Positions 1-4,854 are shown, counted from the first letter of the stretch. The stretch: 5,282 nucleotides of DNA from Nitrospinota bacterium (GCA_015231995.1 JADGAO010000215.1:1-5282), one strand, 5' to 3'. A program made the numbers and translations. Notes: a model not told the origin generated them from the sequence alone.

Positions 1-269
1 GGAGACGTCTGCCCGGCCCCTTGCTGGAAAAGCGGCGCTTCGAGCTGTGGCGGAAGGGACGGTTGCCCGGCCATCGGCTGGGCCAGCGCCATCGCGTCCG
101 GCGAGGCGGCAAGCGGCCCCGCGTCGCCGACGGGAAAGGCGATCCCTTTGCCCTTCTGGTAATATTTTATATACCAATAGCTTCCAACCAGCACCAGCAC
201 GGCCATGAAACCGACGACATAAAGATGTTGTCGGACCTCTTTGCCGCAATAGTCGGATTTATTTTTCAT
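1..269 (-). CDS. mamE: Magnetosome protease MamE, N-terminal part only (runs off the window)
   Basis: The first 89 residues of a protein that continues past the left edge. Seen: a short cytoplasmic segment containing C8-G-K-E, one membrane helix at about residues 17-34, then an Ala/Pro/Gln-rich linker from about residue 45. This matches the N-terminus of MamE as I remember it (a Cys-Gly-Lys-Asp/Glu stretch just before a single transmembrane anchor), and the gene directly follows mamI as mamE does in mamAB operons. Known of the family: MamE is a membrane-anchored HtrA-like serine protease with two CXXCH haem motifs and PDZ domains. It is needed for magnetosome protein sorting and for crystal maturation through proteolysis of partners. 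None of those domains lies inside the window, so the catalytic state cannot be judged. The ATG lies 21 bases after the mamI stop. Its ribosome-binding site is weak: a G-rich stretch about 13 bases upstream, which may mean translational coupling to mamI. MamO is a less likely alternative. Confidence 0.8.
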   Translation of the reverse strand, partial: MKNKSDYCGKEVRQHLYVVGFMAVLVLVGSYWYIKYYQKGKGIAFPVGDAGPLAASPDAMALAQPMAGQPSLPPQLEAPLFQQGAGQTS

Positions 270-290
270 AACAACAGTAAAACCCCACCC

Positions 291-500
291 TTATTCGTCC
301 CGCAGACTGTCCTTGTCATCATCGTCCTCATCACCGTCGCTTTCGGATGGGCGCATCCCGGCGCCTATCGCCACCAAGCCGAGCAAGACAAGCGCGGGCG
401 GTATGAAGCCACGGAGAACATCCAGCACAGAGTACCACCATGCCGACAGCCCCCATAAACCAAGCGCTATTGCGACCAAACCGAAGACTATGTTCTGCAT
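291..500 (-). CDS. mamI: Magnetosome membrane protein MamI
   Basis: A 69-residue protein with two membrane helices (about residues 4-22 and 33-48) joined by a short loop with W21-W22-Y23 and L29-R30-G31. A strongly acidic C-terminal tail follows, residues 51-69, with about 11 Asp/Glu. Size, two-helix layout, the WWYS segment and position between mamH and mamE fit MamI. In Magnetospirillum MamI is one of the few proteins required to form the magnetosome membrane and has also been linked to magnetite nucleation. The reading frame is open back to an ATG at 557, but the internal ATG at 500 has an AAGGAG site 8 bases upstream, and the protein then begins directly with helix 1, so 500 is chosen. 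A sigma70-like promoter and a small hairpin lie upstream, so this gene may head its own transcript. The 21-base gap to mamE suggests co-transcription. The acidic tail could bind iron, which is inference from composition. Confidence 0.88.
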   Translation of the reverse strand: MQNIVFGLVAIALGLWGLSAWWYSVLDVLRGFIPPALVLLGLVAIGAGMRPSESDGDEDDDDKDSLRDE

Positions 501-508
501 CAAACGAT

Positions 509-514
509 CTCCTT
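509..514 (-). promoter_or_regulatory. Ribosome-binding site that fixes the mamI start
   Basis: On the minus strand this reads AAGGAG, 8 bases before the ATG at 500. It argues against the longer open frame from the ATG at 557, whose extra 19 residues are polar and have no comparable site upstream. Confidence 0.8.
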
Positions 515-528
515 GAAAATTATGATCC

Positions 529-545
529 ACGGCTTGCCGAGCCGT
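529..545 (-). promoter_or_regulatory. Small hairpin in the mamI leader
   Basis: ACGGCT (529-534) and AGCCGT (540-545) form a perfect 6-bp stem with a 5-base loop. It lies about 30 bases upstream of the mamI start and would sit inside the leader of a transcript from the promoter at 569-597. There is no T-run after it in the direction of transcription, so it is not a typical terminator. A role in RNA stability or processing is possible but unproven. Confidence 0.35.
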
Positions 546-568
546 AAATCCTCTCATCTAAGCGGTGT

Positions 569-597
569 ATTATATACGCACATTAATATTTCGCCAA
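569..597 (-). promoter_or_regulatory. Candidate sigma70 promoter for mamI-mamE
   Basis: On the minus strand there is TTGGCG (592-597, 4 of 6 matches to TTGACA), a 17-base spacer, then a perfect TATAAT (569-574). It lies entirely in the AT-rich spacer just after the mamH stop codon. It would start RNA near position 562, giving a leader of about 60 bases before mamI. It is the best promoter-like sequence I see in the window. The activity is inferred from sequence only. Confidence 0.55.
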
Positions 598-600
598 CCT

Positions 601-1875
601 TTAAGAGGCCTCCAGGGCGCTCTTGGCCTCGCCAACCTCCCCCTCGGTCCTCATCGTATAAAGGGCGTACATCGCAACCATAAAGCTGGCCAACCCGGCC
701 ATGGCAAACGGCGCGGGAGGACCCCATGTGTCGAAAAGTATGCCGCCCGTCTGCAGAAGCACGATGATCCCGGCGCATCCGGCGATATTGAAAGCGCCGA
801 GCGTCGAGCCTCGGATGTCTTCCGGGACTATGTCTATGAGCAGGATTTGAGGGGCCAGCAAACAACCCGCCTGCCCAACGCCCACCAACACCGCAGGGAT
901 GTAAGGCCACAGGGTGAACGGGTTGATGATCAGCGCGAAACCGATAAAACCGGCTCCGATAAGCGCCTGGCTGGCCATCGTGGCCGCCACTTTGCCCCAG
1001 CGGGAGATCGCGGCGGTCCAGAACGGTATCGAGATCAGGGCCGTCAACCCGACCACGCCGATTATCATCCCCGCCCGTCCCGCGACATAAGCGTGGTCCA
1101 TGCCGACAAGGTCGGCGAAATAGACATGCCATATCATCAGGAAAAGGCCGATGATCACGATGTCGTTGCGCGACGTGAACGAGGAGAGAAAAGCGAGGCG
1201 CAATTTGCGTTCCCGCCTGAGGAGCAGGGCCACCCTGTCGAAGGGAATCTTCGGCTCTTTGAGCCTGGGGCCGACGTCCTTCATGAAAATTATGGACAGC
1301 CATGCGCCGGTGAAAGCCAGGCCGGCCGTGAATAGCATGGTTTCGCTCACCCCTATTTCCTGGGGAATCCGCATCAGCACCGCGTAGGAAAGCGCCGCGC
1401 CGAAAGCCATCATGAAGCCCGCGTTGGCCATAAGGCGCACCCTGGTGGACGGAATCGAAAAATCGCCCGCCAACGTGACCAGCTGGGGCCAGACCGCCGT
1501 CGTGCCCAACGACATGGCGACGCGGAAAAAGTAAAACATCGCAAGCCCGCCGACCCCGGCGATCGCCCCGATCTGCGCGCTAAACGGGGTAAGGCTGGCC
1601 GCGACCCCTGCGATTATGAACCCGGCGAATATGATGGGAATCCTGCCGAAACGGTCGGACAGATATCCGAAATACCCGATTACGAGCAGGTCTATGACTT
1701 CCGTGATTACAAGAATGTTCGAATTGATAAACCCTGCGTTGTCGCGGGCTATGTTGAGGTTCTCGTAAAGGAAAAGCGGCTGGACGGCTATCGCCATCGT
1801 CATGAAAATCGTGGCGATGGCGGCGATGAGGTACAACGAGTTATGATGCGCTACCCCTTCGCGGTTTTGCGGCAT
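601..1875 (-). CDS. mamH: Magnetosome MFS transporter MamH
   Basis: A 424-residue major facilitator superfamily protein with about 12 hydrophobic segments in two halves, separated by a charged central loop at about residues 199-226. The MFS signature loop between helices 2 and 3 is plain: G70-YLSDRFGR (to residue 78). A degenerate copy, SRWGK (291-295), sits in the second half. Other stretches match MamH as I recall it: VQPLFL near residue 31, AVWPQL near 127, ADLVG near 254, VGQAGCL(L/V)APQ near 333, and DIRGS(T/V)LGAFN near 353. MamZ, the related fusion, carries an extra ferric-reductase-like domain and is about 200 residues longer. That domain is absent here, and mamI follows, so MamH is preferred. 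Known: MamH contributes to iron supply for magnetite, although its transported substrate is not firmly established. The start is ambiguous: GTG at 1878 directly precedes ATG at 1875. The only ribosome-binding candidate is a 7-G run 8 or 11 bases upstream. A stem-loop lies between mmsF and this gene. Confidence 0.92.
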   Translation of the reverse strand: MPQNREGVAHHNSLYLIAAIATIFMTMAIAVQPLFLYENLNIARDNAGFINSNILVITEVIDLLVIGYFGYLSDRFGRIPIIFAGFIIAGVAASLTPFSAQIGAIAGVGGLAMFYFFRVAMSLGTTAVWPQLVTLAGDFSIPSTRVRLMANAGFMMAFGAALSYAVLMRIPQEIGVSETMLFTAGLAFTGAWLSIIFMKDVGPRLKEPKIPFDRVALLLRRERKLRLAFLSSFTSRNDIVIIGLFLMIWHVYFADLVGMDHAYVAGRAGMIIGVVGLTALISIPFWTAAISRWGKVAATMASQALIGAGFIGFALIINPFTLWPYIPAVLVGVGQAGCLLAPQILLIDIVPEDIRGSTLGAFNIAGCAGIIVLLQTGGILFDTWGPPAPFAMAGLASFMVAMYALYTMRTEGEVGEAKSALEAS

Positions 1876-1886
1876 CACGTTTTAAT

Positions 1887-1893
1887 CCCCCCC
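1887..1893 (-). promoter_or_regulatory. Seven-G tract as ribosome-binding site of mamH
   Basis: The mRNA-sense sequence is GGTGGGGGGGATTAAAAC before the start codons of mamH. No AGGAGG-type sequence is nearby, so this G-run probably pairs with the 16S rRNA tail. It is 8 bases from GTG (1878) and 11 from ATG (1875). Its last four Gs plus ATT repeat the 3' arm of the stem-loop just upstream. Confidence 0.5.
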
Positions 1894-1903
1894 ACCGAAT
1901 TGA

Positions 1904-1937
1904 AATCCCCGCAACGCAATCGAACGTTGCGGGGATT
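1904..1937 (-). promoter_or_regulatory. Perfect 13-bp stem-loop between mmsF and mamH
   Basis: AATCCCCGCAACG (1904-1916) and CGTTGCGGGGATT (1925-1937) are exact reverse complements around an 8-base loop. The structure sits 24 bases after the mmsF stop and 28 bases before the mamH ATG. Read along the transcript it is followed by ATTTCAATTC, not a true T-run, so it is at best a weak terminator. It could instead lower read-through into mamH, protect the 3' end of an mms6-mmsF message, or be a processing site. The AATCCCC arm could also pair with the G-rich ribosome-binding site of mamH. Confidence 0.6.
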
Positions 1938-1961
1938 ATGATTTGCTAAAAGACGCTTATT

Positions 1962-2285
1962 CTAGAGAGAATCGGCCCAGGAGCCGATCATCGGGAACTT
2001 CCAGGCCTTGGTCAACAAAACCGAAAGAAGGCCGGCCAGCGAAAATGCCATTATAAGAAGCGCGGAGACGCTGAAAAAAAGCGAACCGACCACAGGGACG
2101 TAAAGGCCGAAAATCGCCAACACGCCCCATATCCACAACACAAGCCCCTGCCGGGCATGAAACATGACGAACTCGTTCGTCTTGTTCACGATCAACGGCA
2201 CCAGGCACAGTACCCCCATGTAGCTGAGCATCGCCAGCAATTTCGTGCGGAGGCTCCGATCCCCTTCCAATGTCCGATTAGCCAT
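1962..2285 (-). CDS. mmsF: Magnetosome membrane protein MmsF (MamF/MmsF family)
   Basis: A 107-residue membrane protein of the DUF4870/Tic20-like fold with three hydrophobic segments (about residues 15-32, 47-64 and 67-92). Conserved family features are visible: SYMGVLC near residue 21, VPL at 29-31, FHARQGLVLWIW at 42-53, and AWKFP at 94-98. These match MmsF and its paralogue MamF as I remember them. I favour MmsF because the gene directly follows mms6, as in Magnetospirillum, and because of the FHARQGLV.WIW and LFFS-SA stretches. MamF is the alternative name. Known: MmsF promotes maturation of magnetite crystals and localises to the magnetosome membrane, with the loop regions thought to meet the mineral. 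An ATG at 2294 is possible, but GGAGGG ends only 2 bases before it and 11 bases before the ATG at 2285, so 2285 is chosen. It lies 26 bases after mms6 and is probably co-transcribed with it. Confidence 0.88.
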   Translation of the reverse strand: MANRTLEGDRSLRTKLLAMLSYMGVLCLVPLIVNKTNEFVMFHARQGLVLWIWGVLAIFGLYVPVVGSLFFSVSALLIMAFSLAGLLSVLLTKAWKFPMIGSWADSL

Positions 2286-2296
2286 GACTACCATAT

Positions 2297-2302
2297 CCCT
2301 CC
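2297..2302 (-). promoter_or_regulatory. Ribosome-binding site of mmsF
   Basis: The minus-strand GGAGGG is 11 bases from the ATG at 2285 and only 2 bases from the in-frame ATG at 2294. The short distance makes the upstream ATG unlikely as the initiator. Confidence 0.6.
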
Positions 2303-2311
2303 GTTATGGCG

Positions 2312-2791
2312 TTACACCAGTTCGTCCGCAAGAGCGTCAGCGGACGCTTCGCGACTTTTCATATACCCGTAGATTCCGGCGCCGACTATCCCGGCAAGTA
2401 TAACGGGACCCCACGCGCCCAACCCGAGGCCAAGCCCGAGGCTCCAGCCCGATCCTGTCCAGATCGTGCCGCCTGCGGCGGTAGCCCCGCCAGCGGCCCC
2501 TCCGGCGATGACGCCTTTGGCCACTGCGCCTTTAGTCATGGCGGCTTTCCCGGCTACTGCGCCCTTGTTGGCGATGGCGGCCTTGCCACCTCCGGCGACT
2601 TTCGCGCCAGCGGCCTCGATCTCGGTTTCTTTCAAAGCCATCTCAGCGCCGCCCGCCGCCTTTTTTGCGGTAACGGCGGCTTTCGCGCCAGCGCCCTTTA
2701 CGGCGGCGCCGTTCTTAGCGGCCACTAAAGGAACAGAGCCTTTCCCCCCCAAGAGAGCCGTAGCCCCCCCTTTCTCCACTGCACCCGGCAT
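2312..2791 (-). CDS. mms6: Magnetite biomineralisation protein Mms6 (LG-repeat family)
   Basis: A 159-residue protein. Residues 1-105 are low-complexity, rich in Ala, Gly and Lys, with loose repeats such as KGAVAGK and KGAVAKG. The diagnostic block follows: GGTIWTG (107-113), four Leu-Gly repeats (118-125) leading into AWGP (126-129), one membrane helix to about 141, then YGYMKSRE (141-148). This is the Mms6/MamD/MamG LG-repeat signature, and length and the YMKSR motif after the helix favour Mms6. Known: Mms6 is tightly bound to magnetite, is found as a shortened form in crystals, self-assembles through the LG repeats, and binds iron through an acidic C-terminus to control crystal shape and size. 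Here the tail is short (E148, D152, D156, E157) and lacks the dense acidic cluster known from Magnetospirillum Mms6. The start has GAGGAG 8 bases upstream. It is the first gene of the magnetosome block, with mmsF next. MamD is the main alternative. Confidence 0.88.
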   Translation of the reverse strand: MPGAVEKGGATALLGGKGSVPLVAAKNGAAVKGAGAKAAVTAKKAAGGAEMALKETEIEAAGAKVAGGGKAAIANKGAVAGKAAMTKGAVAKGVIAGGAAGGATAAGGTIWTGSGWSLGLGLGLGAWGPVILAGIVGAGIYGYMKSREASADALADELV

Positions 2792-2799
2792 ATCCTGAT

Positions 2800-2805
2800 C
2801 TCCTC
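2800..2805 (-). promoter_or_regulatory. Ribosome-binding site of mms6
   Basis: The minus-strand GAGGAG is 8 bases before the ATG. It is one of the strongest ribosome-binding sites in the window, consistent with high output of Mms6. Confidence 0.75.
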
Positions 2806-2853
2806 TTTTAGTTGACGCTCTAGATTTTTAAAAAACCGCTCTGCGTCTCTTTA

Positions 2854-2925
2854 ATTAAAACAGGCAAGAATAAGTCTGCTATCAAGAATCGAATGAATGT
2901 TATCGCTATTCGCAACAGTTTGCAA
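2854..2925 (-). promoter_or_regulatory. Weak promoter candidates upstream of mms6
   Basis: In the 267-bp spacer between the 35-residue gene and mms6, two imperfect sigma70-like pairs can be read on the minus strand. One is TTGCAA (2920-2925), 17 bases, TAACAT (2897-2902). The other is TTGATA (2880-2885) with a TTTAAT (2854-2859) at an overlong 20-base spacing. Neither is convincing alone. A promoter is expected here because no gene fills the spacer and an abundant crystal protein follows. I see no clear Fur box, long palindrome or riboswitch in this spacer. Confidence 0.28.
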
Positions 2926-2942
2926 GCTGATTTTCAATATAT

Positions 2943-2951
2943 GGGGGGGGG
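2943..2951. repeat. Nine-base G/C homopolymer in the mms6 upstream spacer
   Basis: An unbroken run of nine Gs on the plus strand (Cs on the minus strand) in otherwise AT-rich non-coding DNA, about 150 bases upstream of mms6. It equals in length the G-run before the receiver-TPR gene, but in the opposite orientation relative to the genes. Homopolymers of this length are slippage-prone and also a common place for sequencing error. Confidence 0.7.
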
Positions 2952-3058
2952 TAATCGCCATTTATTCAAAGAGATACACATCGCCACCTTCTTTGGCTCC
3001 CGTAGATTTCCCAGTTAATGCCGCCACTTCATTCCAAAACACGTTTCGCTATCATTTT

Positions 3059-3166
3059 TCAGCGGCGCAAAATGTAAGCTTTAATTACAGCTAAACCGGC
3101 GGCGACAGCGGAGAGATATCCGCCCGCGAGTATGATAAATACATGCGCGGCTTCATCTGGCGACAT
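3059..3166 (-). CDS. Small single-pass membrane protein, 35 residues, function unknown
   Basis: An open frame that starts inside the last codons of the receiver-TPR gene (14-base overlap, different frame) and ends at TGA 3059-3061. The ATG at 3166 has AGAAGG 5 bases upstream, a good ribosome-binding site. Seen in the protein: an acidic N-terminus (D4, E5), one uninterrupted hydrophobic helix from about residue 8 to 33 and an R34-R35 end. By the positive-inside rule the C-terminus should face the cytoplasm. Small residues G16, A20 and G24 at four-residue spacing resemble a glycine-zipper helix-packing face. I do not recognise the family. The overlap suggests translational coupling with the receiver-TPR protein, and so perhaps a membrane partner of it or of the magnetosome. 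It may instead be a chance open frame; the ribosome-binding site and clean membrane-helix composition make that less likely. Confidence 0.5.
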   Translation of the reverse strand: MSPDEAAHVFIILAGGYLSAVAAGLAVIKAYILRR

Positions 3167-4682
3167 TTTTACCTTCTGTAATAATTTCTTTTAGCTTCTC
3201 CTCAAGCTCCGGCATTTTCTTAACGGCGTCCTCCAGGTAAACCCTGCCTTTCTCCTGATCGCCGAACTTGAACAGGGCGAAACCGAGGTTGAATTCGATG
3301 ACGGGGTTATCCGGGTCCAGATTCATCGCATGTTCATAATCCGCCACCGCCTCTTTGAGCGAACCTTGCGCCCGGTGCAGAAGTCCGGACAGGTTGTACG
3401 CCAGCACGCTCGACGGGTTCTGCTCTATTGCGATGGCGTTGAACGTCTGCGCCTCTTTTATCACGCCGTTGTCGTAAAGCGCCCCGGCTATCTCCATGCA
3501 TGCGTCGAACTTGTTGCGTGCGAGCGCCTCCGCCTTTTTAAATGCGAATACGGCTTTGACCCTTTCTTTCCTGTCGAGAAACGCCTTGCCGAGGGCGATC
3601 CACCCCTCCGCGTCGGACGGTTCGAGTTTCTCGATCCTCTCCATCACCGCCAGGGCCTCGTTCGATTTCCCCAGCTTTTTGTATGCGACCATCAGGTTGT
3701 ACTGCGCCGCAATCAGGCTCGGATCCAGATCGGCGGCTTTCTGGATATCGGTGACGCCCTGGGTCAACAGCCCCGCGTCCCGCGTGGCTTCTCCCTTGCC
3801 CATTTTCGCCTTGCCCAGCGCGCTGAGGTTTCCCGCCTGTCCGGCCGTAAGCCCGGCCTGGGCCTCCGCCAGGTATTTGATCGCGTTCTCATAATCGTTG
3901 CTCTTGAGGTAAGCCTCGCCGAGCCTGCGCTTTAGTTCAGCGGAATTGGGGTTGAGCCTCAAAGCCAGCTCCAGCTCCGAAAGGCTTTCCCCGAGCTTGC
4001 CTGTGGCGCGTAGCGTATTTGAAAGATGGGCGTGAGCCTCGGTGTCCCCGAAGTTCATTTTAACGGCGTCCCTGAAATATTTCTCGGCCTCTTCATGTTT
4101 CCCGAACTGCTGATAGAGGTTCCCCATCGCGGTTAAAGGCCTCGACGACCAGGGGGCGACGCGCTTGAGGTTATTTATCCTGGAGCCGAAAAACTCTATC
4201 AATTGCACCGTCTTTTTGTCCGCGTCGCCGTCAACCTGGTCCGACTTGAATTTTGCGGCCATCTTGTCGAACATGACTTTGATGGCCGCCAGTTTCTTGG
4301 CCACAAGGTTTTCGAGCTTGGCTTTTATCGTGGCGGAGTTGAAGGGCTTGATTACGTATTCGTCCACTTCGGCCTGCAGGGCCGCGACGATGTTGTCCCT
4401 GCCCTGTTCGGCGGTGAGAAGGATGAATAACGTTTCGCTCAGCAGTTCGTTGCTTCTGACCATCTTCAACAGTTGCAACCCGTTCACCGGTTGCATGTTC
4501 CAGTCGGAGATGACAAGCTCATAGGCCTTTTCTTTGATATCGCTGAGGGCGACAAGCCTGTCGAAAGCTTCCTTGCCGTTGGACGCTGTCGTTACGTCAT
4601 CGAAACCGAGTTCGTTAAGCGTTCTTTTAACCAAAGAGCGCATGGCGCCCATGTCATCAATGGCTAAAATTCGTAACGACAT
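3153..4682 (-). CDS. CheY-like receiver fused to a TPR-repeat domain
   Basis: A 509-residue soluble response regulator without a DNA-binding domain. Residues 3-127 are a receiver domain: acidic pair D9-D10, phosphoacceptor D60 (in VISDWNM), switch T90 (in LLTAE), aromatic Y109 and K112 (in EYVIKPF). All residues needed for phosphorylation are present, and the SDWNM block is typical of CheY-type receivers. After a Lys-rich helical linker (128-175), TPR-type helix pairs run from about 180 to 500, with canonical cores such as GKHEEAEKYFRDA (194-206), NDYENAIKYLAEA (262-274), GSLKEAVADYEHAMNLDP (440-457) and GDQEKGRVYLEDAV (474-487). TPRs bind proteins, so phosphorylation may control a partner interaction. 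The CheA-type kinase gene just upstream is a likely phosphodonor, by inference. The start at 4682 is chosen over the in-frame ATG at 4724 because it begins the receiver fold directly and has a G-run 7 bases upstream. The gene overlaps the 35-residue membrane protein at its end. Confidence 0.9.
   Translation of the reverse strand: MSLRILAIDDMGAMRSLVKRTLNELGFDDVTTASNGKEAFDRLVALSDIKEKAYELVISDWNMQPVNGLQLLKMVRSNELLSETLFILLTAEQGRDNIVAALQAEVDEYVIKPFNSATIKAKLENLVAKKLAAIKVMFDKMAAKFKSDQVDGDADKKTVQLIEFFGSRINNLKRVAPWSSRPLTAMGNLYQQFGKHEEAEKYFRDAVKMNFGDTEAHAHLSNTLRATGKLGESLSELELALRLNPNSAELKRRLGEAYLKSNDYENAIKYLAEAQAGLTAGQAGNLSALGKAKMGKGEATRDAGLLTQGVTDIQKAADLDPSLIAAQYNLMVAYKKLGKSNEALAVMERIEKLEPSDAEGWIALGKAFLDRKERVKAVFAFKKAEALARNKFDACMEIAGALYDNGVIKEAQTFNAIAIEQNPSSVLAYNLSGLLHRAQGSLKEAVADYEHAMNLDPDNPVIEFNLGFALFKFGDQEKGRVYLEDAVKKMPELEEKLKEIITEGKNVAR
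3172..3177 (-). promoter_or_regulatory. Ribosome-binding site of the 35-residue membrane protein
   Basis: The minus-strand AGAAGG lies inside the last codons of the receiver-TPR gene, 5 bases before the ATG at 3166. Its presence in coding sequence next to a start codon is the main support for this small gene. Confidence 0.45.
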
Positions 4683-4689
4683 AACACAG

Positions 4690-4698
4690 CCCCCCCCC
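4690..4698 (-). promoter_or_regulatory. Nine-G tract as ribosome-binding site of the receiver-TPR gene
   Basis: The mRNA-sense sequence is GGTGGGGGGGGGCTGTGTT directly before the ATG at 4682, with 7 bases between the G-run and the start. It takes the place of an AGGAGG motif and resembles the G-run before mamH. Slippage here would change ribosome-binding strength but not the reading frame from 4682. Confidence 0.5.
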
Positions 4699-4726
4699 AC
4701 CTGGCTACGGCTCCACATGCTCATTT

Positions 4727-4755
4727 TAACTTGTTTTACGCCGCGAATTTAAAAA
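4727..4755 (-). promoter_or_regulatory. Weak promoter candidate for the receiver-TPR gene
   Basis: On the minus strand an AT-rich stretch contains TAAAAT, 5 of 6 matches to TATAAT, about 40 bases before the start. The position 17 bases upstream of it (TAAATT) is a poor -35 match. It is offered only as the best candidate in the 172-bp spacer after the kinase gene; the receiver gene could equally be read through from the kinase gene. Confidence 0.22.
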
Positions 4756-4772
4756 ATAATTACAGTGGCGAT

Positions 4773-4825
4773 CCGGTAGGGCGGCTTTCCTGATCCGGGC
4801 GACCCCACCGGGTCGCCCCTACGGC
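4773..4825. repeat. Imperfect palindromic intergenic element with a 9-bp hairpin
   Basis: GGGCGACCC (4797-4805) and GGGTCGCCC (4810-4818) form a perfect 9-bp stem with a 4-base loop. Around it, CCGGTAGGGCG on the left and CGCCCCTACGG on the right are near reverse complements, so the whole element is an imperfect palindrome of about 53 bases. This layout resembles dispersed intergenic palindromes (REP- or MITE-like) common in many GC-rich bacteria. No copy elsewhere in this window was seen. It lies just after the kinase gene and could help end or stabilise that transcript, although no T-run follows directly. Confidence 0.5.
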
Positions 4826-4854
4826 AGAACGCGTTCATCCGGGACCCTATCGTG

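Noticed and set aside
501..557. Longer MamI starting at the ATG at 557
   Set aside because: The added 19 residues are polar, and the ATG at 500 has AAGGAG at ideal spacing and starts directly with the first membrane helix.
554..1303. Minus-strand open frame of 249 codons in another frame of mamH
   Set aside because: It is an Arg/His/Gly-rich shadow of the GC-rich mamH sequence without hydrophobic segments or ribosome-binding site.
565..1335. Long plus-strand open frame, 256 codons
   Set aside because: It runs antisense to mamH, is rich in Arg, Gly and His with no fold or family resemblance, and disagrees with the clear MFS protein on the other strand.
1904..1937. Stem-loop as a classical rho-independent terminator
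   Set aside because: The stem is strong, but the transcript continues ATTTCAATTC rather than a run of Us, and mamH follows within 30 bases.
2306..2798. Two plus-strand open frames antisense to mms6
   Set aside because: They are Ala/Pro- and Gly/Ser-rich mirror images of the low-complexity Ala/Gly coding sequence of mms6.
2910..3000. Minus-strand 15- to 24-residue frames in the mms6 upstream spacer
   Set aside because: One has a fair ribosome-binding site (AAGG before an ATG), but the peptides cross the C-run, are mutually exclusive and show no structure.
2792..3058. Fur box or iron-responsive operator upstream of mms6
   Set aside because: I looked for GATAATGATAATCATTATC-like sequence on both strands and found only scattered partial matches.
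2897..3094. Plus-strand open frame of 65 codons in the mms6 upstream spacer
   Set aside because: It crosses the nine-G run, overlaps the small membrane protein gene antisense, and lacks a ribosome-binding site or recognisable features.
3330..3935. Plus-strand open frames antisense to the receiver-TPR gene
   Set aside because: The minus strand encodes a coherent receiver and TPR array. The plus-strand translations show no domain and no ribosome-binding site.
4683..4724. Longer receiver-TPR protein starting at the ATG at 4724
   Set aside because: The 14 added residues read through the G-run and are not part of the receiver fold, and there is no ribosome-binding site before 4724.
4749..4838. 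Minus-strand 29-residue open frame in the kinase-receiver spacer
   Set aside because: It is the translation of the palindromic element and its flanks, with no ribosome-binding site. Such frames are typical artefacts of intergenic repeats.
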